From positions 811,941-875,940 of the forward strand of contig NZ_BMED01000001.1 of NCBI RefSeq assembly GCF_014636315.1: a DNA stretch of 64,000 bases, given 5' to 3'. Position numbers and translations under genes: made by a program. Shown piece by piece: positions 17,826 through 26,909 of this stretch. Position 1 is the first letter of the stretch, and the number at the start of each line of letters is the position of its first letter. The notes beneath the pieces were generated by a model, which worked only from the letters and a program-made list of their open reading frames with translations, was not told the DNA's origin and ran no database searches. The stretch is from Parundibacterium terreum (GTDB lineage: Bacteria; Pseudomonadota; Gammaproteobacteria; Burkholderiales; Burkholderiaceae_D).

Positions 17826-18482
17826 ATGAAAACCGATATGCAGGTGCAGGAAGACGTTATTGCAGAATTAAAATGGGAACCGTCCGTCAACGCTGCGCTG
17901 ATCGGAGTTGAGGTAAAAGACGGCATCGTCACCCTTGCCGGTCACGTTGACAGCTATGCAGAAAAACACGAGACTGTGCGTGCCGTGCAGCGTGTCGCGG
18001 GAGTCAAGGCGGTGGCAGTGGAAATTGACGTGGCGCTTCCAGGGGCCAGTGTGCGGCACGATGCTGACATCGCGCGTTCAGCAGAAAATGTATTGCAATG
18101 GACCACCTACCTGCCGCGCGATTGCGTCAAGGTTGTCGTGGAAAACGGCTGGATCACACTCACAGGTGAAGTAGGCCTGGAATATCAGAAGAGAGCCGCC
18201 GGAGATGCAGTGCGGCACCTGCTGGGCGTCACCGGTGCTGTCAATGATATCGTCGTCAAACCCTCGGTTTCCGCAATTAGCATCAAGGCGGATATTGATG
18301 CTTCATTAAAGCGCCGGGCAAAGGCAGATGCACAAGGCATACAGGTTGATGTAGATGGATCTGACGTCACTCTGACCGGCGTGGTGCATAGCTGGGCCGA
18401 GCGTGACATGGTGAACCATTCGGCCTGGGGCACACCCGGCGTGCGCAATGTGGTCGACAGGCTGCTTGTTTCCAATATCTGA
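17826..18482 (+). CDS. Triple BON-domain protein
   Basis: A 218-aa protein made of three tandem BON domains (about residues 5-70, 76-142 and 150-216). Each has the pattern beta-strand, GI/GWVTLTGxV turn and helix: VKDGIVTLAGHV, VENGWITLTGEV and VDGSDVTLTGVV. BON domains bind phospholipid or surface structures; OsmY is the periplasmic example. No signal peptide is seen in this start choice, so it may be cytoplasmic. ATG at 17826 is chosen because the upstream codons are not BON-like. It is divergent from the alcohol dehydrogenase gene and probably in the same stress or low-oxygen regulon. Confidence 0.88.
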   Translation: MKTDMQVQEDVIAELKWEPSVNAALIGVEVKDGIVTLAGHVDSYAEKHETVRAVQRVAGVKAVAVEIDVALPGASVRHDADIARSAENVLQWTTYLPRDCVKVVVENGWITLTGEVGLEYQKRAAGDAVRHLLGVTGAVNDIVVKPSVSAISIKADIDASLKRRAKADAQGIQVDVDGSDVTLTGVVHSWAERDMVNHSAWGTPGVRNVVDRLLVSNI

Positions 18483-18593
18483 CAAGCCCGGAGAAGACGC
18501 CATGAGCTTGGAGTCCAGCTTCATGCCTGCTTCTCCGACACCAAATTCAATCCAACAAACATCAGACATCAACATGTCCAGCGGCCTTAAGAA

Positions 18594-20243
18594 CTAAGAC
18601 TTTTTACTCCCGTGCGCCTGCAATAGTTTAGCAAATTCTTCCGCAGCTACTGGCCTGCTGAACAGAAACCCCTGCCCCTCCTCGCAATGTTGCCGCTGCA
18701 AAAAATCCAGTTGCAACTTACTCTCCACACCTTCCGCAATCACTTTCAGCTTCAGATTATTCCCCATGCCTACGACCGCGCCTGCGATAGCGCTGGCATC
18801 ATTGCCAGATGCGATATCATCGACAAAGGACTTGTCGATTTTCAGCACATCAATAGGAAATTTTTTCAGATAGCTAAGGCTGGAATAACCGGTGCCAAAG
18901 TCATCGACCGCTAGTTGCACGCCCATATTTTTCAAATTATTAAGAATGGCTGCGCTGGATTCGGTATCCCTCATCAATACACTCTCGGTAATCTCCAGTT
19001 CCAGCACTGACGCGTCAAGTCCAATATCATCCAGAATAGTGCGCACTTCCTCAAAGAAATCACTCTGCCGAAACTCCAGTGCCGATATATTCACCGCAAT
19101 AGACAAGGGTGGCAGGCCGGCATCAATCCAACGCTTGGCCTGCTCGCAGGCCTCGCGCAAAACCCAGCGGCCTATGGGCACAATCAAGCCGCAATCTTCG
19201 GCAACCGGCATGAAGCGCGCCGGATAAACCATGCCCCACTCCGGATGGATCCAGCGTAGCAGTGCCTCGGCTCCAGTAATCACGCCGCTATCCAGGTTGA
19301 CTTTGGGCTGATAATGCAGGACAAACTGTCCACCTTGCAAGGCAGCGCGCAAGCTGGTTTCAATAAGCTGCCTTTCCACTGCACGCACATTCATGTCTGC
19401 GGAAAAGAATTGATAGTTATTGCGGCCTTTCTCCTTGGCATAGTACATCGCTGTATCGGCATTCTTGACCAGACTTTCCGCATCGTCAGCGTCATCCGGA
19501 TAGATGCTGATGCCTATGCTCACACTGATATGCAAATCGCAGCCGCCAATGTGGTGAGGCAGTGCAAGCGCAGTTAGTATTTTTTGCGCTGACAGTGCCG
19601 CATCTTCTGCCTGCTCAATGAAGGGAAGCAGCAATAAAAATTCGTCGCCGCCTTGCCGGCTGACGGTGTCCGAGTGACGCACGCAGGTCATCAGGCATTG
19701 GGCAACCGATTGCAGCAACTGGTCGCCGACAGCGTGGCCGAGAGAATCATTGATATTCTTGAAGCGGTCCAGATCCATGAACATCACCGCCAGCTTGCGC
19801 CCCTGCCGATGCGCCAGTTCGATGGCCTGGCCTATGCGGTCTTGCAACAGCATGCGGTTTGGCAAGTCGGTGAGAACATCGTGGTGCGCCAAATGATGCA
19901 ACTTGCTTTTTGCCGCTTGCACTTCTTCGGTCAGTTTATGCGCCTCTATCGTCGCGATGACGAGGTGGCTATTGGCTTGCCGCAAGCGCAGCAGATGGCC
20001 GTCGTTGTCAGAGTGCTCGTCTTCCAGTGTCGAAAGCCTTTTTTCACGCACCTCGACCGCAGCCTCGCGTTCTGCCACGAGTTCTTCGCGGAGCAACAGA
20101 TTTTTTGCGTTGGAAATAAGAGATCTCCCCTGGCGTGAATGGCCATTTTTGACAGCAACGGATGCGCTACCCCGACGCTTGTGTGTTACGCCCGGCTTAA
20201 CCGGATCATGACCAAACTCGCCGTCGCTCCTTCGCTTTTTCAT
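18594..20243 (-). CDS. GGDEF-EAL bifunctional cyclic-di-GMP protein
   Basis: A 549-aa protein without membrane segments. A coiled-coil N-terminus (about 40-110) precedes a GGDEF domain with intact RQGGDEFLLLLPF and, five residues before it, RHSD, a probable product-inhibition I-site. An EAL domain follows with GAEALLRW, LEITESVL and DDFGTGYSSLSYLKKFPIDVLKIDKSFV. Both active sites look complete, so it could make and break c-di-GMP. No PAS or REC sensor domain is seen; partner control through the coiled coil is likely. It lies downstream of the KaiC-like gene on the same strand. Confidence 0.92.
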   Translation of the reverse strand: MKKRRSDGEFGHDPVKPGVTHKRRGSASVAVKNGHSRQGRSLISNAKNLLLREELVAEREAAVEVREKRLSTLEDEHSDNDGHLLRLRQANSHLVIATIEAHKLTEEVQAAKSKLHHLAHHDVLTDLPNRMLLQDRIGQAIELAHRQGRKLAVMFMDLDRFKNINDSLGHAVGDQLLQSVAQCLMTCVRHSDTVSRQGGDEFLLLLPFIEQAEDAALSAQKILTALALPHHIGGCDLHISVSIGISIYPDDADDAESLVKNADTAMYYAKEKGRNNYQFFSADMNVRAVERQLIETSLRAALQGGQFVLHYQPKVNLDSGVITGAEALLRWIHPEWGMVYPARFMPVAEDCGLIVPIGRWVLREACEQAKRWIDAGLPPLSIAVNISALEFRQSDFFEEVRTILDDIGLDASVLELEITESVLMRDTESSAAILNNLKNMGVQLAVDDFGTGYSSLSYLKKFPIDVLKIDKSFVDDIASGNDASAIAGAVVGMGNNLKLKVIAEGVESKLQLDFLQRQHCEEGQGFLFSRPVAAEEFAKLLQAHGSKKS

Positions 20244-20442
20244 TCCCTCTCTCTGCCAACTGGTCGCTCTGACTGCGGACTGGCCACGGCAAGGCCTGAC
20301 AACTTTCCAATATACTTAAGCGGGGCTTGCTAATTAGCTCTTTGCTGAAAGCATTTCACTTCAGGCTAGCATGCAACCCCTGGGTGATGCGTTCGCTGAC
20401 GCACATTGTTGCAGATTGCGTACCTGTTAGTTCTTACATAGG

Positions 20443-21891
20443 CTACGAAATACTGCTGGGATGCCCGGACAATATTCCTTCATATTCGCTCAAAGCTTCT
20501 CCAACAACGACAGTATCGCGGGCAACATCAAAGAAGCGTATTTCTTTACTATGCGCACTGGCGCGCAGTTTAACGACCGACATGACGCGCCTTAGCTCCC
20601 CGGATATTTCCACGTAGCGCTGCATCAGGATGGCGTCCGCCAGAAAGGCATTTCCGTAAGAGCTAAAGCGCAGCATCGTGTATTGGTCTTCCAGCTCCGC
20701 CGTCATCAGCACTGTCACGCCCATGCCGGTCAGCACGGCAACCATGCGGTATAGCGCCTCGCGGAAGTCTTCGCGGAATACCGACGCCAGCGCCAGCTCA
20801 AAACCGGACAGCGAATCTATCACAACCCGTTTAGCATCCATGCGCTTGATCATCTCCACCAGGTCGTGCAGGATCTCATCGATCGACAAATCCAGCGTAC
20901 GGGTATTGATCAAACCGACATCGCCGTTCTTGATCAGGCCATTGAGCTTGTGGCTCAGCAACTGGTTCGGGCTTTTTTCAAAAGCGGCAACGACGCCCTT
21001 CTCTCCTATGCGCACGCCTTCCGCCAGGAATTGCGTCGCCAGCACAGTTTTCCCCGATCCTGATGGTCCCACCAGTAGTAAGGAATAACCTGCCGGCAAT
21101 CCGCCGCCCATCATCTCATCCAGCGCGGGCACACCCATCGACAAGCGCTTGTCGCCGGATATTTCAACATCGGCTTTCGGATCGGTGAGCAGAGCCCTAG
21201 GGAATACCCGCACACCGTCGTCGCTGATGCGGAAAGTATGTACGCCCGGGCTCTGGGCCTGACCACGCATCTTCACCACTTGTATCTTGCGTATCATTGC
21301 GTCGCGATGCACCAGTTGCGACATCCAGATGATGCCGTCAGCCACGGTAAATACCGGACTGGATTCCGCTTCAGGCGCCAGGTACTCACCTATAAGGAAG
21401 GTCGTTGCCTGCCAGCCTGTCATCTGCATACCCAGTTGCTGCACAAAATGTTGCAGGCCGGCCACGCCGCTATCCATTGCCTTGGCAGATTGTGCGACGG
21501 AGCGGAATGAGTCAACAAATACAAGGCTGGGTGAAAAGCTTTGCACTTCATCAGTAATCCGATTCAGCACACGATCAAAATCTCCCTTGAGCAAATCTGC
21601 CGCCAGATTGACGAATTTGATCGATCGGTTGATCTTGTCCGCATCAAAGAATGGGAACTGCTGCTGATAGCGCAACATCTTGAGCGGCGACTCGCCCAGC
21701 ACCGTAAAGAACAAGGCCTTACGATCCGGATTTGCCAGTGAAAACATGATCTGGTGCGCCAGCGTTGTCTTGCCGCTGCCGGGAGTGCCGGCGAGCAGGT
21801 TGAACGAAAACTCCGGCAAACCGCCGCCCAGCAGATCGTCCAGTCCGGGTACGCCGGTCGCCAGACGGCGAATGATTACTTTGTTGCTCAT
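20443..21891 (-). CDS. KaiC-like double RecA-fold ATPase
   Basis: A 482-aa protein with two KaiC (RecA-like) domains. The first Walker A is GTPGSGKT at residues 35-42, and the second is GPSGSGKT near 272. Each domain is preceded by the LDDLLGGGLP / LDEMMGGGLP motif typical of KaiC/RadA-like ATPases. Family members hydrolyse ATP as hexamers and often autophosphorylate; cyanobacterial KaiC is the clock core. KaiA and KaiB are absent nearby, so a clock is not implied. The start overlaps the stop of the upstream 139-aa gene by 4 bp, showing translational coupling. Confidence 0.9.
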   Translation of the reverse strand: MSNKVIIRRLATGVPGLDDLLGGGLPEFSFNLLAGTPGSGKTTLAHQIMFSLANPDRKALFFTVLGESPLKMLRYQQQFPFFDADKINRSIKFVNLAADLLKGDFDRVLNRITDEVQSFSPSLVFVDSFRSVAQSAKAMDSGVAGLQHFVQQLGMQMTGWQATTFLIGEYLAPEAESSPVFTVADGIIWMSQLVHRDAMIRKIQVVKMRGQAQSPGVHTFRISDDGVRVFPRALLTDPKADVEISGDKRLSMGVPALDEMMGGGLPAGYSLLLVGPSGSGKTVLATQFLAEGVRIGEKGVVAAFEKSPNQLLSHKLNGLIKNGDVGLINTRTLDLSIDEILHDLVEMIKRMDAKRVVIDSLSGFELALASVFREDFREALYRMVAVLTGMGVTVLMTAELEDQYTMLRFSSYGNAFLADAILMQRYVEISGELRRVMSVVKLRASAHSKEIRFFDVARDTVVVGEALSEYEGILSGHPSSIS

Positions 21892-22307
21892 TGTGGAAAT
21901 TCCTTTGCGACGGTTTTCATAGCGTCATCACCCCAGGCTGAACGCAGAATGCCGGTCGTTAATTGTTCGCCGATTAGCAAGCTTAAAATGTCGATGAAAG
22001 TAGCCAGCAAGGCGATGCTCGCTTCACAGCATGTTTTTGCTTGTTGTCCTTCAAGATCCATTCTTAAACTTGAGAACCGGGATTCCGTGTTTTGCGGCGG
22101 CTGGTTCACGGCCAACCAAGGGTAAGTCTTGCCGGCAAGATGGAGGCTTCTGGTGTACAGCGACTGGAAGCCGCCTTCACCAATTATCTGAATAAGCTCG
22201 GCTGCCAGCCTTTCCCACAGGTGTATCGTGACGTCCACCGGCGCATCAGGCCGCTGCATAACGGCGCTGGTGATCATCAGGTGGCGTTGAGCGTCAATGG
22301 TTGCCAT
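21888..22307 (-). CDS. Unknown protein coupled to KaiC-like ATPase
   Basis: A 139-aa predicted cytoplasmic alpha/beta protein beginning MATIDAQRHLMITSAVMQRP, with a Cys-Cys pair in KTCCEAS and a hydrophobic helix IALLATFIDILSLLIGEQ. No family was recognised. The 4-bp stop/start overlap with the KaiC-like gene, and the hybrid kinase just upstream, suggest a regulator or adaptor of the ATPase. It is not visibly similar to KaiB (thioredoxin-like) or KaiA. Confidence 0.7.
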   Translation of the reverse strand: MATIDAQRHLMITSAVMQRPDAPVDVTIHLWERLAAELIQIIGEGGFQSLYTRSLHLAGKTYPWLAVNQPPQNTESRFSSLRMDLEGQQAKTCCEASIALLATFIDILSLLIGEQLTTGILRSAWGDDAMKTVAKEFPQ

Positions 22308-22429
22308 AAATCAATGTAAGTTCCCAGTACAGCGGCAATAATGAAACGGATGCCCACCCGCGAAGGCAAGAGCGCAGCAGCCTCCCCCCTCCCGGCCGGA
22401 CATATCCGACGTAACCGGCAATAACAGCC

Positions 22430-23854
22430 TTATGCATGATGGGCAACGCTGGAAGAAATCAGGCTCACCAGGATGTCGATCGCTATCGGCTTCACCAGAT
22501 AGTGGTCAAAACCCGCATTGCGGGCTTTATCCATATTTTCAATGTGGTTGTAGCCTGTGAGAGCGATGTAGCAAGGCAGGGGCTCCGTTGCATTGAGGCG
22601 AAGCTGGCGGACTACTTCATAACCATCCATGCCTGGCATGCCTATATCGCAAACGATGACATCATAATCATTTTTTTGCGCCATGGCTATCCCGGCTGCA
22701 CCGTTGAAAACGGAGCTTGTGGCGTGCCCTTCCAGTTTCAGAAAATCGACCAGGGTCTCATTCACGTCGGCATTGTCGTCTATCACCAGGATCCGGCGCG
22801 GCTGAAATGAAGTAACGCCGACAGCTGGCCGGTTAAAATCTGGCAAGGGATCAAAGCAAGCAGGCAAAACGACGGTGAATTCACTCCCAAAGCCAACTCC
22901 GGCACTTTTGACTTTGACAGTACCGCCGTGCATCTCGACTATGGTCTTCACAAGGGCCAAGCCTATGCCCAAACCGCCTTGCGAGCGGTCAAGAGCGTGA
23001 GAACCCTGCCGGAATAGCTCAAACACAAAGGGCTGGATATCCGCAGCGATGCCAACTCCTTTATCCTTGACCGAAATAAGGACCTCGTCCTTCAGCTTGT
23101 TCACGGACAAGGTGATCTTTTCGTATTCCGGCATGAACTTGGTGGCATTGATCAGCAGATTGGAAAAAACCTGCGCCAGCCTTACCAGATCACCATCGAC
23201 GGTAATAGGCTCTTCCGGCAAGTCAAGGATCAGGATTTGGTTGCGCTTGTCTATGAAGGGCTGGCTGGTCTCCACCGCGCTATTGATGATGTCAGACACC
23301 AGCAACGGACATTTTTGCAGCACAATCTTGCCGCTGCTGACCCGGGAAGCATCAACCAGATCACCTACCAGATGGGTCAGGTGATGGACCTGGCGCCCGA
23401 TAATCGCGTGCAGCTTCGGTAATTGTGGGTGGGCCGACGTGATCTTGCCCATCAGTTCGGCAGCCATTGCAATAGGAGCCAGAGGATTGCGCAACTCATG
23501 CGCCAGCATCGCCAGGAACTCTTCTTGCCTATGGCTAAGCGCCTCGGCACTGGCCTGCATGTCTTGTGCGCCAAACGTGGCGATGATCAGATTATGGTTG
23601 GCCTCGCGTAGTTTCTGCACGAGATCTTCCAGTGCATCTTTGCTTTTGGCCACTTCGCGCAACTCGCCTACCTGGGCCAGCAGATCCGCTATCCGGCTCC
23701 TGACCTGCTCCGCCTCCTGGTCCGCCTGCGTCAATAGCGCGACGACCTTCTTGCGTAATTGCTGCGCATTCTGGGATTCCAGGTCCAGGTCCAGGTCCAG
23801 GCCCGGCTCAGTATTTACGGGAGGTCCATCAGAACCTATGGTTTTGTCATTCAT
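22430..23854 (-). CDS. Hybrid histidine kinase with receiver domain
   Basis: A 474-aa soluble kinase. An acidic N-terminus with repeated LDLDLDLE is encoded by three tandem CCAGGT hexamers. A coiled coil spans about 28-110. The HisKA box HELRNPLAPI has the phosphoacceptor at His119. An HATPase domain has LINATKF, DKGVGIA and GLGIGLALV. A C-terminal REC domain has ILVIDDNADV and the acceptor Asp in VCDIGMPGMDG. No transmembrane or known sensor domain is present, so input may come through protein contact. It is upstream of the 139-aa and KaiC-like genes on the same strand. Confidence 0.92.
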   Translation of the reverse strand: MNDKTIGSDGPPVNTEPGLDLDLDLESQNAQQLRKKVVALLTQADQEAEQVRSRIADLLAQVGELREVAKSKDALEDLVQKLREANHNLIIATFGAQDMQASAEALSHRQEEFLAMLAHELRNPLAPIAMAAELMGKITSAHPQLPKLHAIIGRQVHHLTHLVGDLVDASRVSSGKIVLQKCPLLVSDIINSAVETSQPFIDKRNQILILDLPEEPITVDGDLVRLAQVFSNLLINATKFMPEYEKITLSVNKLKDEVLISVKDKGVGIAADIQPFVFELFRQGSHALDRSQGGLGIGLALVKTIVEMHGGTVKVKSAGVGFGSEFTVVLPACFDPLPDFNRPAVGVTSFQPRRILVIDDNADVNETLVDFLKLEGHATSSVFNGAAGIAMAQKNDYDVIVCDIGMPGMDGYEVVRQLRLNATEPLPCYIALTGYNHIENMDKARNAGFDHYLVKPIAIDILVSLISSSVAHHA

Positions 23855-24088
23855 GATTAGCTTTGGCCCAGCCGGTTAATTTGCTTGATGCTGTCGAAGT
23901 GCCAGACCAGAAGCTGTTGTTTGCAACTATGTCACTACACACTACTCCTATTCTTAAGCTAAAGATATCTATTTTGAAATTAATTACTTAGGGCAAACTG
24001 ATAGAGAAGTGCTATGAAGAATATGCTATCAAAGCCGCAAACAGCAGCTATCTACGTCAGGCTGGCCGACGCAACATGTTCAAGGGGA

Positions 24089-24400
24089 TTATGCAGCCCT
24101 GGCCAGGGTAATTGCCTTTTCCGGGCATGCTTTTACGCACAGGCCGCAGGCCATGCAGGCATCTGCATTTGGCGTATAGGCAACCTGCATGCCGTGTACG
24201 CGCAGTTTGAATTTATTGAAGAAACCCAGCTCCTGATAATCCTCCGCATCAATACGGCGGATTTCAAACACATTTTCAGGGCAGACCACAACACAGTCCG
24301 CCTTCCCTTCGCAGCGTTTGAAATTCACTATGGGTACGATGACGCCGGGAGCTTGCTTGCAGGCGGCTGCATTGGCGATATTGGCAGTATTCTTAGTCAT
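24089..24400 (-). CDS. Ferredoxin, two-cluster 4Fe-4S type
   Basis: A 103-aa protein. The C-terminal site is a standard CMACGLCVKACP 4Fe-4S motif. The first site is CEGKADCVVVCP, with Cys spacing x5 and x3 rather than CxxCxxC, so the first cluster may be 3Fe-4S or use another ligand, as in 7Fe ferredoxins. ATG at 24400 has GGAG at 5-bp spacing; a GTG one codon earlier is too close. It is the last gene of an operon with an ECF-type sigma factor and a small membrane protein. The electron partner is unknown. Confidence 0.88.
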   Translation of the reverse strand: MTKNTANIANAAACKQAPGVIVPIVNFKRCEGKADCVVVCPENVFEIRRIDAEDYQELGFFNKFKLRVHGMQVAYTPNADACMACGLCVKACPEKAITLARAA

Positions 24401-24402
24401 CA

Positions 24403-24732
24403 CTACTCCACCGAATCAGCGCGATGGTGGTGATGCCTGCCGCGAAAGCCTCTCATGCCGCTTCGGAATTGCTCGCGCTCTTCTTCCGTCATCTGCTCCC
24501 AGCGTTCACGGAAAAGCCGTCCCCGGTGCCAGCCGCCACGGCCATGGAAACCGCCGAACAGTATGCGGCTCAATACCAGCAAGCCCAGCGCCCTTGCATA
24601 ATCGATCTCATGTGCGCCGGCAAACAAGGAAGGCATCAACCAGTTCCACAAGCTCATCACTACCCATCCCAGAGCCGCAACCGCCAGCAGTATCAGCACT
24701 ATTTTCTTTAACACCCTCAGTTTGAAGTCCAT
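24403..24732 (-). CDS. Small membrane protein between sigma factor and ferredoxin genes
   Basis: A 109-aa protein with two hydrophobic segments (about 9-32 and 44-60). A cytoplasmic or periplasmic tail follows that is rich in Arg, Gly and His: GGFHGRGGWHRGR, then an acidic helix QMTEEEREQF, ending in GRHHHHRADSVE. The His cluster could bind metal. No family was recognised. It starts 18 bp after the sigma factor stop and its own stop (TAG) abuts the ferredoxin start. By position it may act as an anti-sigma factor or membrane anchor; neither has sequence proof. Confidence 0.75.
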   Translation of the reverse strand: MDFKLRVLKKIVLILLAVAALGWVVMSLWNWLMPSLFAGAHEIDYARALGLLVLSRILFGGFHGRGGWHRGRLFRERWEQMTEEEREQFRSGMRGFRGRHHHHRADSVE

Positions 24733-24750
24733 TGCCGTTTTCCTTTCACC

Positions 24751-25329
24751 CTAAAATTCATCATAAATTGCCTGCAGGCGGCCACGCAGAAAGATCACTG
24801 CATAGCGCTTGCGTGACAGCAGCGTATTCACGCTCACGCCAAACTCTTCCGACATCTGCTGAAAACTGTAGCCCTCCAGCTCATGCCCTACAAAAACGTC
24901 CCTTTGTTCTTCAGGCAGCTCGCCTATTGCTGCCTGCAACTCTTCCAGCAGCACGGCCCGTGCATAGGCTGCTTCAGGCTCATCGCCGCTGGCCGGTAGC
25001 ACGCTATCCAGCCAGCGCTGTTCATCCGCATCGTCTGCTCCCTCTCCGCTCCCCGGCAAAGCCTGTTCTTTCTTTTTGCGAAAACGGTCGATAATCCGGT
25101 TGCGCGCCACGCGGAACAGCCACGCACCCACCTGCTCTATCGGCTCCGGCAGGCGGTAGGCTTCGACGAACTCATAGAAGACATCTTGCAGGATATCTTC
25201 CGCCTCAACAGGATCGGCGACGCGCTTGCGAATGAAATTGCCAAGCCTCCCCCTTTCACGAAGAACGGTTTCGGTGATGCGCTGGTCTTTATCCGTCATC
25301 GGTTCAGGTGGGCTCAGCGTTGTTTCCAT
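24751..25329 (-). CDS. ECF-type RNA polymerase sigma factor
   Basis: A 192-aa sigma-70 family protein. Region 2 includes VADPVEAEDILQDVFYEFVEAYR and GAWLFRVARNRIIDRFRKKKEQ. An acidic linker follows, then region 4 with LPEEQRDVFVGHELEGYSFQQMSEEFGVSVNTLLSRKRYAVIFLR. It directs polymerase to a small regulon, probably including its own operon with the membrane protein and ferredoxin. No typical zinc-binding anti-sigma gene is adjacent. The start at 25329 has only a weak AGG site; a downstream Met (25299) is the alternative. Confidence 0.9.
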   Translation of the reverse strand: METTLSPPEPMTDKDQRITETVLRERGRLGNFIRKRVADPVEAEDILQDVFYEFVEAYRLPEPIEQVGAWLFRVARNRIIDRFRKKKEQALPGSGEGADDADEQRWLDSVLPASGDEPEAAYARAVLLEELQAAIGELPEEQRDVFVGHELEGYSFQQMSEEFGVSVNTLLSRKRYAVIFLRGRLQAIYDEF

Positions 25330-25500
25330 ACCTGTGAAGACGAATTACAGGCAGGAATATTGTTGAAATTTGAAAAAAAATTGAAATTCGCCGGAAACGG
25401 CTATTTTTTGGCGTGCATCGCACCCTGCGGGCACAGCAGCTACATCTATAGCTCTGACAAAGGCAATATTGTATTCCAGGCCAGAAATAAAACGCAGTGC

Positions 25501-26664
25501 TTAAAGTACCGGCTCGGCGATCGCAGATTTCGGCAGGACGATCGTGAAGGTGGTGCCAGAGACCTCAGTCGACTGGGCTTTGATGGTGCCGCCGTGCGCG
25601 ACGGTAATTTCACGCGCGATGAACAAGCCAAGGCCTATGCTGGTGGAAGGCGTATCGTTCTCTGTCCCATCCAGCGCAAGCTGGACCAGCGGATTGAAAA
25701 TGGCTTGCAGGGATTGGGGAGGAATGACCGACCCGGTATTTTTCACCTGGATGACGGCTCCTTCACTGTCGCCTGCGGCGGAAATAAATACCGTGGAATC
25801 CTTGGCGCGATATTGGACGGCATTATTCAGCAAATTGGTCAAGGCCTGATGCAGCCGCACGCTGTCGAAGTAGTCCACCAGCTCACCGGAAGTTTCCAGT
25901 TCAAACTTGCAATCCGGATGGGCCGCAGTGGCATCATTCATCACCGACTGGCAGATTTCCTTCATATTGGCCAGATGTGGCCTGATAGGCATTTCACCGC
26001 CAAGCTGGGTGCGGGCGTACTCCAGCAAGTCATTCACCATGGTTGTCATGTTGGCGGCACTTCTTTTTACCCTGCCGCCCACCTTCAGCGTGCGTTCGTC
26101 ACCGACCTCGGGGCGGCTTAGAAAATCCCCTGCCATCGTCATGGTGGCCAGGGGGCTGCGCAAGTCGTGCCCGAGTATCGCAAGGAAAGTGTCCCTGGTG
26201 CGGCTCGCCTGCCGGGAATAGGTAACGGCCGATTCTGCCAGAGCCTGGTCTATGGTCTCGTTAAACCGTATCATGTCATTGGTGGTTGCTGTGGTGACCC
26301 TCTCAATTTTGGGCAACCATAGCCTGAGCACTGTAGCGCGCAACGCACGATATTCTGCAGTCAATTGCACAAGGGTAAAGCCGCTGATCTGACGGGAGGT
26401 GCCGTGGGACGAGGCGGCACTTTCCATGCCGATGAGCGCAGGCGCCATGCCTTTTGATTTCTCATACTGCTGAGTCGGATTTTCGGCTACATCTATATCC
26501 AACGCGATGGCCTCAAGAATACGGCGTGCCTGGTCATTCAAGGCCAAAGTGGTCATGCCACTGGCAGCCGGCTCCAATGTCCGGGCAAATGCTTCCCATT
26601 CAACGATGATTTCTTCGATGTGCTCGTTGATGAAGTGAGATAGTTTCATTGTGGGTTGGTACAT
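25501..26664 (-). CDS. Sensor histidine kinase with RsbRD-like N-terminal domain
   Basis: A soluble kinase of about 387 aa. The N-terminal helical domain (about 5-150; begins MKLSHFINEHIEEIIVEWEAFAR) resembles the RsbRD/RsbU N-terminal fold found in stress sensors. The HisKA box is AILGHDLRSPLATMTMAG and the HATPase domain has LLNNAVQYR and STSIGLGLFIAREI. No partner response regulator is adjacent. The start is uncertain: a TTG at 26673, ATG at 26664 and ATG at 26649 (MKLSHF) are all possible, and none has a good ribosome site. Confidence 0.88.
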   Translation of the reverse strand: MYQPTMKLSHFINEHIEEIIVEWEAFARTLEPAASGMTTLALNDQARRILEAIALDIDVAENPTQQYEKSKGMAPALIGMESAASSHGTSRQISGFTLVQLTAEYRALRATVLRLWLPKIERVTTATTNDMIRFNETIDQALAESAVTYSRQASRTRDTFLAILGHDLRSPLATMTMAGDFLSRPEVGDERTLKVGGRVKRSAANMTTMVNDLLEYARTQLGGEMPIRPHLANMKEICQSVMNDATAAHPDCKFELETSGELVDYFDSVRLHQALTNLLNNAVQYRAKDSTVFISAAGDSEGAVIQVKNTGSVIPPQSLQAIFNPLVQLALDGTENDTPSTSIGLGLFIAREITVAHGGTIKAQSTEVSGTTFTIVLPKSAIAEPVL

Positions 26665-26879
26665 GCGATACAAGGGTATGCAGACGCAACTATTCCTGAC
26701 TTAGTATAAAGATAGATTCATTCTACGCTCTTGAGGGAGCAAAAACATTTTCCATAGGCGAATGGGGAAATTAAAATCTAATTGCTGCGCGATTAATGCT
26801 TGCAAGCCTGTTTTTCAACTAGGCTTGGTGGAATCAATGCTCAAGATGAAAAGCCACGATAAAAGTTTCAGAATAAAAA

Positions 26880-26909
26880 TTGACAAATAAACAGTCTCCA
26901 GCGTATCTT
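26880..26909 (+). promoter_or_regulatory. Candidate sigma-70 promoter of the TRAP operon
   Basis: A consensus TTGACA (26880-26885) is followed after 18 bp by TATCTT (26904-26909), giving a predicted leader of about 135 nt before dctP. The 387-bp gap also holds the inverted repeat CAAGCCT/AGGCTTG at 26803-26827 and no convincing gene. Confidence 0.45.

Noticed and set aside
20443..21891. Circadian clock system
   Set aside because: The KaiC-like protein alone does not show a clock; KaiA and KaiB are absent from the window and such homologues serve other roles in non-cyanobacteria.
23780..23812. Tandem CCAGGT hexamers as a regulatory repeat
   Set aside because: They lie inside the hybrid kinase gene and encode the acidic LDLDLDLE stretch.
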